A DNA stretch of 14,073 nt from an uncultured Alphaproteobacteria bacterium (GTDB taxonomy: Bacteria > Pseudomonadota > Alphaproteobacteria > CAAHEQ01 > UBA3637): assembly GCA_947305835.1 (NCBI GenBank), contig CAMZEQ010000006.1:1-14073 (forward strand), written 5' to 3'. Below the pieces are notes generated by a model. It did no database searches. It had not been told where the DNA came from and saw nothing but the letters and a program-made list of their open reading frames with translations. The position numbers and the translations under genes are program-made. The stretch's first letter is position 1, and the number at the start of each line of letters is the position of its first letter. This document shows positions 6,646 to 13,507 of the stretch, in pieces.

Positions 6646-7381
6646 ACTTTCCCGTATGCGGTTAATGGTAGGTGAAAAAGGATTAGAAACCTTAAGAAAA
6701 AGTCATGTATGCGTTGTGGGATGCGGTGCAGTCGGTGGCTATGCCTTGGAAGCTTTGGCACGCGCCGGAATCGGACATTTATCTTTAATTGATTTTGATA
6801 CGGTAACTATCAGTAATATCAACCGTCAAATTTTGGCACTACATTCTACCTTGGGGCAAAAAAAAGTGGATGTTGCTAAAGCGCGTATTTTGGATATTGC
6901 CCCTGAAATTAAAGTGGATACCTATGATTTACTTATTACTCAAAAAACAGTTCAAACTTTGGCGGATTTAAAACCCGATTTTGTGGTGGATGCCATTGAT
7001 AGCTTGAATCCAAAAGTTTGTTTAATTGAAACTTTGCTCAAAAACAAAATTCCGTTTGTGTCTTGCATGGGGGCAGCCCTGAAAACAAAACCCAACTTGA
7101 TTCAAGTGGAAAAAATGAAAAAGACAAAGAATGATCCCTTAGCGGCTTTTATCCGAAAATATTTGCGCAGGCGCTGTGTGGATTTGAATTTTCCGGTTGT
7201 TTACTCACCGGAATTGGTACAAGATAAGAGCAAATTGGCTCTTCCCGACACCATTCCCGAAAAAGGGCGTGTACGCCATCAAATGGGCTCGCTGCCCACA
7301 ATTACAGGTATTTTTGGCCTCACTTGCGCTCAAGTGGTATTGGATTATTTATTGACTTCGTCCAATAAAACAATTTCATAG
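6635..7381 (+). CDS. tcdA: tRNA threonylcarbamoyladenosine dehydratase TcdA (CsdL)
   Basis: This E1-like enzyme of the ThiF/MoeB superfamily (248 aa) uses ATP to cyclise t6A at tRNA position 37 to ct6A. The nucleotide-binding glycine motif is GCGAVGGYALEALARAGIG (29-47), followed by LIDFDTV (51-57) with the acidic residue that binds the ribose. NINRQ (61-65) carries the arginine that acts on ATP, and VDAIDSLNPKV follows at about 117-127. The C-terminal half has TcdA features: LRRRCVDLNFPVVYSPE, then an LPTITGIFGLTCAQVV-type ending. There are no CXXC zinc pairs, unlike ThiF and MoeB, which favours TcdA. It overlaps tatD by 11 bp with an AAAGG ribosome site inside tatD. Its 3' end overlaps lpxC on the opposite strand by 37 bp. 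Confidence 0.9.
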   Translation: MEDRLSRMRLMVGEKGLETLRKSHVCVVGCGAVGGYALEALARAGIGHLSLIDFDTVTISNINRQILALHSTLGQKKVDVAKARILDIAPEIKVDTYDLLITQKTVQTLADLKPDFVVDAIDSLNPKVCLIETLLKNKIPFVSCMGAALKTKPNLIQVEKMKKTKNDPLAAFIRKYLRRRCVDLNFPVVYSPELVQDKSKLALPDTIPEKGRVRHQMGSLPTITGIFGLTCAQVVLDYLLTSSNKTIS

Positions 7382-8244
7382 GCTTCATGGTCAGCCATCA
7401 CTTTGCGCCATAATTGATTGACGTGACGGTGACCGAATTTTTCACCTCTAAAAGCCCCCAAAACCGGCATATTGAGTTGGTATAAATCACCCACGGCATC
7501 CAGTGTTTTATGGGCAATAAATTCTTTGGGATCACGCAGACCTTCGGGATTCATCACACCATCTTTTTCAACCGCCACCACATTTTCCAAGCTGGCCCCT
7601 TTGGCCAAACCCATCGCACGCAACTGTTCCACCTCGGATACAAAACCGAAGGTCCGTGCCCGACCAACCAACTCTTTGAAGTTATCCAAGTTTAAATCCA
7701 AATGATATTCTTGATGTCCGATCACAGAACTTTGTGGAAAATCGATCATTGTATCCAACACCAACCCCCCGTCATGAGGCGACAAACACACATTAACATC
7801 ACCGTCTTGAAGCGACACTTTTTTCAAAATTTTAATGGCTTTTTGGGGTGCATCTTGTTCGGCTATACCGGCACATTCAATCAAAGTAATATAATCTTGT
7901 GCCGAACCATCCATCAAAGCAACCTCCGGCGCGTCCAATTCCACACGCAAATTAGAAATCCCATAGGCATGCAACGCCCCCATTAAATGTTCAATCATGG
8001 AAACCGAAACACCCGCTTTATTGGCCAAACTGGTGCATAAACGCGCATCAGCCACGTTCAGATAAGTCGCCGGTACCACATTATTTTTATCTGTGATATC
8101 CGTTCGAACAAATCGAATACCTGTGCCCTTTGGGGCAGGAATTAATTTCATATGTACGGGCAATCCGCAATGTAAACATACACCCACACAAGGCATTTCG
8201 GTTTTTAAAGTCTTTTCGGGATAAGTATAATTTTGTTCTGTCAT
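7345..8244 (-). CDS. lpxC: UDP-3-O-acyl-N-acetylglucosamine deacetylase LpxC
   Basis: This is the zinc deacetylase for the committed step of lipid A synthesis (299 aa, normal length about 300). Key residues are visible. MIEHLMGALHAYGISNLRVEL (from 83) holds the catalytic E85 and zinc ligand H86. EFIAHKTLDAVGDLY holds zinc ligands H245 and D249. GHRHVNQ holds the general acid or stabilising H272. The N-terminal GVCLHCGLPVHMKLIPAP motif and ALMDGSAQDYI are also family-typical. The start at 8244 is preferred over an in-frame start 36 bases upstream because AAGGAG (8250-8255) sits 5 bases before it and the longer form would run toward the promoter. It is a single gene outside the mur/fts cluster where lpxC often lies. 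The 37-bp 3' overlap with tcdA encodes the real C-terminus LLDEVNK. Confidence 0.96.
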   Translation of the reverse strand: MTEQNYTYPEKTLKTEMPCVGVCLHCGLPVHMKLIPAPKGTGIRFVRTDITDKNNVVPATYLNVADARLCTSLANKAGVSVSMIEHLMGALHAYGISNLRVELDAPEVALMDGSAQDYITLIECAGIAEQDAPQKAIKILKKVSLQDGDVNVCLSPHDGGLVLDTMIDFPQSSVIGHQEYHLDLNLDNFKELVGRARTFGFVSEVEQLRAMGLAKGASLENVVAVEKDGVMNPEGLRDPKEFIAHKTLDAVGDLYQLNMPVLGAFRGEKFGHRHVNQLWRKVMADHEAYEIVLLDEVNK

Positions 8245-8262
8245 AAAAACTCCTTTTGGTCC

Positions 8263-8291
8263 ATTATGCCGCAAATTCAAAAATAAATCAA
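8263..8291 (-). promoter_or_regulatory. lpxC promoter with leader and Shine-Dalgarno sequence
   Basis: On the minus strand, -35 TTGATT (8286-8291), a 17-bp spacer and -10 CATAAT (8263-8268) are followed by a short leader containing AAGGAG (8250-8255) and the ATG at 8244. In contrast to most other first genes in the window, this mRNA would carry a leader of roughly 12 bases with a strong ribosome site. Confidence 0.65.
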
Positions 8292-8316
8292 GTTTTATTC
8301 ATTTGGGTAAAAAAAC

Positions 8317-8344
8317 TTGCATTTCTTATTCGGTTATGTAAGAC
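8317..8344 (+). promoter_or_regulatory. Possible promoter of the 481-aa gene
   Basis: TTGCAT (8317-8322) and TAAGAC (8339-8344) are spaced 16 bp apart. A TG dinucleotide upstream of the -10 region could act as an extended -10. A leader of about 30 bases follows, with the Shine-Dalgarno sequence GAAAGGGA before the ATG at 8380. The -10 match is poor, so this is tentative. TAGAAT further downstream (about 8358) is an alternative -10 without a good -35. Confidence 0.35.
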
Positions 8345-8379
8345 TGGCAAAAAAATAGAATCTTAGCGAAAGGGAAAAT

Positions 8380-9825
8380 ATGACACAGATTGAAGAATTA
8401 TTTAAGTTGAGTTATAAACCAGGTATCTCTGAAGAAAAATTTATGTATGAATTAGCGGCAGAAGCATTTAGAGCCAGTTGTGCTAATTTTGACAGAGTAA
8501 AACCAATGCAAAAAGTATATTGGGAAATAAAAAATGGAACACGCAAATCTATGCCGGGCTTAAAATGGATATTAGATTGTTTTTATGAGTTAAAAAGACA
8601 TCCTGCTGCAATTAGATCCGTGGGATATCCCGAACAAAAACAAACGGAAATGTTGAAAGCAATGCAAGATGATTCTTTAATGGTACTATCAGATCAAAAT
8701 AGTGTCAAACCAATATCGGGCAAAGATGTTGAAGATAAAGAAAGATCCTTTTTACATCGTTGGCCCAAAAATCGCCATCAAAAAGGTTGGAGTACAGGGG
8801 ATAGAACGTTTGGACGATTTACAATCAATGCAGATATGAATCCGAACATGATTAAAGAGTTGGACAAATTTTGTTCTAACCATAGATGTGTATATAAAAC
8901 TTCTTATCCTTCATGTTGGGGAGAAAGAGTGGATCCCGTCAACGTGTACATACATGAACCGATAACAGAAAAATTAAAAAAAGAATTTGTTGGAATTATG
9001 CAAAAATATATACGCCATAGTTATTCCAACCATAATCACTTATTGGACGGAGATGTTTTAATCCCTGGCATTACTTGTGCATCAGAATGGACATATGATG
9101 AAGGAATTCGGTTCATCCGTTCCCTACCAACCAAATTTCAAAAAGATGCCTTTAACTTTGCACATGGAAAAAACAAAGCTAAAAAAATAGCTATGAGTTT
9201 AGGACAACGCACATCATTGGAAGAGTTTTTTAAACTTTATAAACAATACAAACCTAAATTTCAAGCACACACAAAGACTCTCCTTACAAAAATCCCAACT
9301 CAAAATGCACCCACACACAAAATTCCCGTAAAAACTGCACCACAAAAAACGCCTACTCCCCCCAGACAACCCACAACAAAAAGTCCTGTGGATAAATTGA
9401 AACCTCAACGTTTTATTATCGGGAAAACGGGAGTGAATGGATGTAAATATTTGGATGCAAAAGGTAATGTTGTTATCACTGAAACATATCATCCCAACTG
9501 CGTCAAGCGCGTTTATGCCAACGGATTGATAATGCACATGTGGAACAACCCACCATCTACCACCTATACGGATGCTTCCAAAACGGGTAAAGCATCCACC
9601 GAAATTATCGTGACAGAAAAGGGTCGTGGTTGCACAAAAGATATCACCACCAATGGTGAATTAAAAAGAAAAATTGAAGCTGTCAGAAAGGCCGGATTAT
9701 TGGTGACAACTTTGCCAGATACCCCAAAAAGATCCACCACAATCAAGGGACGTTTAATGCGTCATTCTGTGGATCATAACAAAAATACTTTGACACGTAC
9801 AAAAGGAAAAGTTTCAGGCGCTTAA
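8380..9825 (+). CDS. Unrecognised 481-aa protein with a Pro/Thr/Lys-rich linker
   Basis: I do not recognise this protein. It has no signal peptide or membrane segment, so it is probably cytoplasmic or exported by a signal-independent route. Residues 1-295 look like a folded part: an alpha-helical beginning, then a region at about 128-250 rich in aromatic residues, His and Cys (WPKNRHQKGWSTGDRTFGRF, CVYKTSYPSCWGERVDPVNVY, HEPITEKLKKEF). Residues 297-342 form a disordered-looking linker rich in Pro, Thr and Lys. Residues 343-481 form a basic C-terminal part with GCKYLDAKGNVVITETYHP, and RKIEAVRKAGLLVTTLPD near residues 430-447. Overall charge is strongly positive. The start has a clear GAAAGGGA ribosome site. 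The gene stands alone, divergent from lpxC and followed by a large hairpin. Codons look more A-rich than in the neighbours, hinting at an accessory gene. It may be lineage-restricted. Confidence 0.8.
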   Translation: MTQIEELFKLSYKPGISEEKFMYELAAEAFRASCANFDRVKPMQKVYWEIKNGTRKSMPGLKWILDCFYELKRHPAAIRSVGYPEQKQTEMLKAMQDDSLMVLSDQNSVKPISGKDVEDKERSFLHRWPKNRHQKGWSTGDRTFGRFTINADMNPNMIKELDKFCSNHRCVYKTSYPSCWGERVDPVNVYIHEPITEKLKKEFVGIMQKYIRHSYSNHNHLLDGDVLIPGITCASEWTYDEGIRFIRSLPTKFQKDAFNFAHGKNKAKKIAMSLGQRTSLEEFFKLYKQYKPKFQAHTKTLLTKIPTQNAPTHKIPVKTAPQKTPTPPRQPTTKSPVDKLKPQRFIIGKTGVNGCKYLDAKGNVVITETYHPNCVKRVYANGLIMHMWNNPPSTTYTDASKTGKASTEIIVTEKGRGCTKDITTNGELKRKIEAVRKAGLLVTTLPDTPKRSTTIKGRLMRHSVDHNKNTLTRTKGKVSGA

Positions 9826-9838
9826 TCTGAATATAAAT

Positions 9839-9885
9839 CCCAATATCCCCCACGAAAGAACATCTTTATTTTGGGGGATTTTGGG
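9839..9885 (+). repeat. Long imperfect hairpin between the 481-aa gene and the Asd-like gene
   Basis: The arm CCCAATATCCCCCA (9839-9852) pairs with TGGGGGATTTTGGG (9872-9885), 13 of 14 positions. Inside the loop, AAAG (9855-9858) and CTTT (9864-9867) can form a second short stem. It begins 13 bases after the stop of the 481-aa gene and ends 13 bases before the ATG at 9899. No U-run follows, so it is not a standard intrinsic terminator. It could stabilise the upstream mRNA, be a factor-assisted terminator, or regulate the next gene. Confidence 0.6.
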
Positions 9886-9898
9886 CTATCTGAATAGT

Positions 9899-10852
9899 AT
9901 GAAACCCGTTAAAATCATCATTCTGGGCATTCAAAGCGCTACCGCCCAAGCTATTTTGGAACAGCTGGCTATTCACGGCTATCCGTCCGAACAAGTCTTT
10001 TTGTTAGACCAAAATACAAAAGTATTAAAAAAACAATTTTATAAGGGTGAAGAAAAAAATGTGACTTCCTTAAAAATATTTGATTGGAAACAACCCTGTA
10101 TCATTTTATTGTGTGATAAAAAAATGGCCCGTTTTTGCCCCCGCAAAAAATTACACAAGCATACCTGGTTAATCGATTGCACCGGATATTTATCCGAAGC
10201 CCCGTGTATTGTTCCGGCCTTTAATGAAGGTAAAATCGTTCAGGTTAAAAATCACATTTTATGTGCCCCCACTTCCATGAGTGTTGTTTTAAGTCATGTG
10301 TTGTCTGATTTGATTCCCTATCACATTTTAAAAGTGCAAGCTGTCGCATTAATCGGTACTTCTTTTTTGGGCGGTGAAGCAGCCAAAAATTTACGTGAAC
10401 AAACACGCAGTGTCTATACTCAAATTCCGGTGGAATTATCCCCTCACAGACCACCTTTGGCCTTTAATATGATTCCGCAAATACAAACATCACAACCGCT
10501 TACATGTCCCTGTCAGATTCAAAATATTTTGAATTTAGATATCGATTTTTATCATTGTTTTGTGCCCGTTTTTCGTGGATTTTGTTTATTTTTGTCATGC
10601 CATTTAAAACATAAAATTCCTCATTTGAATATGCTATGGCAAAATAATTCTTTTGTGCATGTTATGAATTCGAAAGAAAACAATTTTATCTTGTCTTGCG
10701 CTGCCACTTTAAGTGAAACCAAGGTCTTTATCATGGATATTCGATATCATGAGGGGATGTTGAGTTTTTGGGTCATCGGGGATGATATTCAAACCGGCAT
10801 GACCTTAAATACCATCCACATTATTGACAGCCTTATAAAAAAATTTATTTGA
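9899..10852 (+). CDS. Aspartate-semialdehyde dehydrogenase-like protein lacking catalytic residues (USG-1-like)
   Basis: This 317-aa protein follows the aspartate-semialdehyde dehydrogenase (Asd) plan. It has an N-terminal Rossmann start KIIILGIQSATAQAILEQL, WLIDCTGYLSEAPCIVPAFN (90-109) where Asd has a VIDNSSAFR...VPLVVPEVN stretch, PLAFNMIPQI (186-195), VPVFRG (222-227), and GDDIQTGMTLNTIHI (294-308) near the end. Catalytic positions are changed. The Asd active-site motif NPNCS is here CAPTSM (122-127), so the cysteine is replaced, probably by Ser126. The Asd motif GHS after VPVxxG reads GFC, so the catalytic histidine is Phe. It is therefore unlikely to be an active dehydrogenase and resembles the non-catalytic USG-1 group; it is not interrupted. 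The ATG at 9899 is preferred over TTG at 9881, which lies in the hairpin. Its stop overlaps the mepM -35 box. No convincing promoter or ribosome site was seen. Confidence 0.75.
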   Translation: MKPVKIIILGIQSATAQAILEQLAIHGYPSEQVFLLDQNTKVLKKQFYKGEEKNVTSLKIFDWKQPCIILLCDKKMARFCPRKKLHKHTWLIDCTGYLSEAPCIVPAFNEGKIVQVKNHILCAPTSMSVVLSHVLSDLIPYHILKVQAVALIGTSFLGGEAAKNLREQTRSVYTQIPVELSPHRPPLAFNMIPQIQTSQPLTCPCQIQNILNLDIDFYHCFVPVFRGFCLFLSCHLKHKIPHLNMLWQNNSFVHVMNSKENNFILSCAATLSETKVFIMDIRYHEGMLSFWVIGDDIQTGMTLNTIHIIDSLIKKFI

Positions 10853-10877
10853 CATTAGATAAATAATTTTTTATGAT
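10849..10877 (+). promoter_or_regulatory. mepM promoter, probably leaderless
   Basis: -35 TTGACA (10849-10854, consensus), a 17-bp spacer and -10 TATGAT (10872-10877) are followed by AACTGC and the ATG at 10884. The -35 box overlaps the stop codon of the upstream gene (10850-10852). There is no Shine-Dalgarno sequence. Confidence 0.75.
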
Positions 10878-10883
10878 AACTGC

Positions 10884-12320
10884 ATGGGTTTAAAGAAAAC
10901 ATTTCAAAAAGCGTCATCTCATTTACGCTTGGAGCGGTTAAAGGAAAAAGTGCAACAACGACAATCGCATATTGCGTTGATATTGATGGTTGTGCTGTGT
11001 ATGGCTTCCTTTCCTTTTCTGATGCGCTGTTCGCCATCCCAACCAAAGCCGGAAGGAGCAGAAAATGTGACGCAGGAATCAGAAGTTACTCAGCCCCCCT
11101 TGCCCGATGAAGTGGTCCATGAAGATTTGGGTGACGCGCCGGTCATTAAAGAGGAACATGTTTCTTTAAATGAGTTGGAACAACGTGTTCAATTAGGTGA
11201 GCTGAAAGTTAAAATGGCCCAACTGGATAAAGGCGAAAGTTTATTGACTTTGCTCAGCCAGGAAAACGTCCCGACAGCCGATCGGGTCCAAATTGTGGAC
11301 GGATTGGAATTGCTGATCAATTTAAAAACCTTACGCCCCGGCATGCAATTTATGTTTTTCAAGGATGGCCCCGCCGTTGTGGGGATTTCGTTAATGACCG
11401 GCCAAGGAGAAACTTTGGCGGTTTTACGCGAAGCAGACGGATCCTGGACACCTTTTTCGCACACGGGACGTATTGAAACCAAAACAGAACGTTGGCAGGG
11501 AACGGTTGAGGGCAATTTTACAAAATCAGCCAAAAATACCAATGTCCCGGAATCTGTCATTAATCAAATCATTAATGCTCTGGATGGCGAAGTCAATTTT
11601 GCATCCGATATTCAAAATGGCACTCAGTTCGATATTATTGCCGAATTTAAACAAACAGAAGGGGGATTGGAAATCGGCGGAAAACAGCTATTGTTCATCG
11701 GTTTACGGGGGGGCAGTTTAAATATTAATCGCTATGCCTATACTGCCAAAGATGGCACAACCAGCTTTTATGATGCCAGAGGCAAGAGTTCGGGCAAACG
11801 CTTACTGACGCGACCGCTCAGAGCAAAAGCGCGTCTTTCTTCACCTTACGGCCGGCGAATGCATCCGATTTTAAAATATGAAATTTTCCATAAGGGTGTA
11901 GATCTGGCGGCCCCAAAAAACACGCCTGTTATGGCGGCTGCAGACGGCGTTATCGAATCCATCGGTCGTAAAGGATCATACGGTAAATATATCGGCATCA
12001 AACATGCGGACGGCTATCAGACAGCTTATGCCCATTTAAACGGCTACCGTGCGGATTTAAAGGTTAAGTCAAAAGTTAAACGCGGGGAAGTCATCGGCTA
12101 TGTCGGTTCAACCGGACGATCCACCGGTCCCCATTTACATTTCGAAGTTTTAAAAAATAAAAAAATTGTTAATCCTTTTGGTAAAAACGTGATTGCGGCA
12201 CGACAATTAAAAGATTTTGATTTAGAACAATTTCAATTTTGGGCCGAAACCGTCCATCCGGATTACAAACAACATGTTGCGGGTAAAATTCCGCCGGTTC
12301 CCGCACCGAAACCTTTTTAA
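10884..12320 (+). CDS. mepM: Murein DD-endopeptidase MepM-like, M23 family
   Basis: This is a membrane-anchored LytM/M23 metallopeptidase (478 aa) that would cut peptide cross-links in peptidoglycan to allow wall growth. A basic cytoplasmic N-terminus (1-28) is followed by one membrane segment (about 29-47), an acidic Pro/Glu-rich stretch (50-100), a LysM/OapA-type region and linker domain (about 105-300), and the M23 domain (about 310-455). The zinc site is intact: H336 and D340 in FHKGVDLAAP, and H419 in GPHLHFEV (H417 and H419). H384 in YAHL is the other conserved histidine. Because the active-site residues are all present, it is an enzyme rather than a degenerate EnvC/NlpD-type activator. 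A cysteine at 49 is not in a good lipobox. The start is fixed by the adjoining promoter. It is close to E. coli MepM in layout; exact orthology is inferred. Confidence 0.88.
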   Translation: MGLKKTFQKASSHLRLERLKEKVQQRQSHIALILMVVLCMASFPFLMRCSPSQPKPEGAENVTQESEVTQPPLPDEVVHEDLGDAPVIKEEHVSLNELEQRVQLGELKVKMAQLDKGESLLTLLSQENVPTADRVQIVDGLELLINLKTLRPGMQFMFFKDGPAVVGISLMTGQGETLAVLREADGSWTPFSHTGRIETKTERWQGTVEGNFTKSAKNTNVPESVINQIINALDGEVNFASDIQNGTQFDIIAEFKQTEGGLEIGGKQLLFIGLRGGSLNINRYAYTAKDGTTSFYDARGKSSGKRLLTRPLRAKARLSSPYGRRMHPILKYEIFHKGVDLAAPKNTPVMAAADGVIESIGRKGSYGKYIGIKHADGYQTAYAHLNGYRADLKVKSKVKRGEVIGYVGSTGRSTGPHLHFEVLKNKKIVNPFGKNVIAARQLKDFDLEQFQFWAETVHPDYKQHVAGKIPPVPAPKPF

Positions 12321-12329
12321 GAAAAACTC

Positions 12330-12358
12330 TTGATTTTTCCCCAAAAAAGGAGTAGCTT
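12330..12358 (+). promoter_or_regulatory. Efflux operon promoter
   Basis: -35 TTGATT (12330-12335), a 17-bp spacer and -10 TAGCTT (12353-12358) place the transcription start near 12365. The leader would be about 18 bases, including AAGGGAG (12371-12377) as ribosome site before the ATG at 12383. The -10 box is imperfect and its last two bases lie inside the inverted repeat at 12357-12382. Confidence 0.6.
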
Positions 12359-12382
12359 GTTCTCCAACAGAAGGGAGAACAA
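12357..12382 (+). promoter_or_regulatory. Perfect 9-8-9 inverted repeat, likely repressor operator
   Basis: TTGTTCTCC (12357-12365) and GGAGAACAA (12374-12382) are perfect inverted copies with an 8-base spacer. The element spans the end of the -10 box, the predicted transcription start and the ribosome site, right up to the ATG. Because the predicted start (about 12365) would exclude most of the left arm from the RNA, a DNA operator is more likely than an RNA hairpin. RND pump operons are often repressed by TetR- or MarR-type proteins at such sites. No regulator gene is in the window. Confidence 0.7.
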
Positions 12383-13507
12383 ATGAAGAAGTTGTTGATA
12401 TCTGCATTGCTCTTATTGTGCATGGGTGGCGGTTATTATTTCGGCATACGTCAAAAAGGATCGATGATGCCTATGCCCGCAGGGGGCACACCTTATGTCC
12501 CGGTCGGCATGCCCACACAACAAAACGTTCAAGATCAAACACGCTTTATTGCCTTGGTCAGGCCATTAAATGCGGTTGATATCAAAACTCAGGTATCAGG
12601 GGAAATAAAGGAAGTGCTGTTTAAAGACGGACAAATGGTTCAGGAAGGCGATGTATTACTTTTGATTGATTCCGACAGGTACCAAGCAAATTTAGCCGTA
12701 GCCGAGGCTACTTTAGCCAGGGCAAAGGCCGATGCAAAACAGTTGCAAAGTGATTATAATCGCCAAAAGCAACTTTATAAAGATAAATTCGTTTCAACCG
12801 CAGAATTGGAAAAATCAGAAAGTCGCTTGGCTCAAGCACAAGCCGCCGTTCAACAGGCTGAAGCCAATGTCAGTTTGGCCAAAATAGATATGGCACATAC
12901 AGCCATTAAATCCCCTATTTCTGGGCGTATCGGTCAGGCTTTAGTGACCAAAGGTAACTATGTTACTTCCGCCAGTGGTGCATTGGCCCGTATCGTACAA
13001 ACAACTCCGGTTAAGATCAGTTTTTCCATTACAGATAAAGAACATTTACAAATGAAAAAAATCTTACAGGAAAAAGGCCGTACAGATTTACCGGATTTAC
13101 AAATCGAATTGGCCGACAAATCTGTTTTGCCATTACCGGTAAGTAAAGTTTATATCGACAATGAAATGGATATTCAAACGGCCACAATGAATTTATATGC
13201 CGAATATGATAATGCGGATGATTTATTAATCCCGAATGATCATGTCAATGTTCTGTGGCAAAACAGCCAGCCACGTATCGTTGTGACCATACCGCAAACG
13301 GCGCTGTATAACGATGCCAACGGAACGTATGTTATGAAAGTCAATGATGACAATACCGTCGTTCAACAATATGTCATACAGGGTGAAACATTAGACAGAC
13401 AAATCGTAGTCGATGGTTTAAAAGCGAATGAAAAAATTGTTTTATCCGGTGGTCAGAAATTACGCAGCGGACAACCGATCAATCCCATTCAAGCTGAGGT
13501 CCGATAA
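12383..13507 (+). CDS. RND efflux membrane fusion protein (AcrA/MexA type)
   Basis: This is the periplasmic adaptor that links an RND pump to an outer-membrane channel (374 aa, normal length). Residues 1-21 form a hydrophobic export or anchor segment. A Met/Pro/Gly-rich stretch follows at about 27-45. The first lipoyl half-motif is at about 65-98 (VSGEIKEVLFKDGQMVQEGD), a coiled-coil hairpin is at about 101-171 (rich in A, E, Q and K), and the second lipoyl half is IKSPISGRIGQALVTKGNYV (175-194). Beta-barrel and membrane-proximal domains come next, and the end resembles KIVLSGGQKLRSGQPI of HAE-1 family adaptors. The cysteine at 13 does not sit in a good lipobox. The start is set by AAGGGAG and the ATG directly after the operator repeat. 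The pump gene begins in the same TAATG. The substrate is not predictable. Confidence 0.92.
   Translation: MKKLLISALLLLCMGGGYYFGIRQKGSMMPMPAGGTPYVPVGMPTQQNVQDQTRFIALVRPLNAVDIKTQVSGEIKEVLFKDGQMVQEGDVLLLIDSDRYQANLAVAEATLARAKADAKQLQSDYNRQKQLYKDKFVSTAELEKSESRLAQAQAAVQQAEANVSLAKIDMAHTAIKSPISGRIGQALVTKGNYVTSASGALARIVQTTPVKISFSITDKEHLQMKKILQEKGRTDLPDLQIELADKSVLPLPVSKVYIDNEMDIQTATMNLYAEYDNADDLLIPNDHVNVLWQNSQPRIVVTIPQTALYNDANGTYVMKVNDDNTVVQQYVIQGETLDRQIVVDGLKANEKIVLSGGQKLRSGQPINPIQAEVR

Noticed and set aside
10971..11033. Lipoprotein signal at Cys49 of the M23 protein
   Set aside because: The residues before the cysteine (FLMR) do not fit a lipobox, and the long basic N-terminus suits a simple membrane anchor.
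12357..12382. RNA hairpin that sequesters the ribosome site of the efflux adaptor gene
   Set aside because: The predicted transcription start near 12365 removes most of the left arm from the RNA. A DNA operator is the simpler reading, unless a further upstream start exists.
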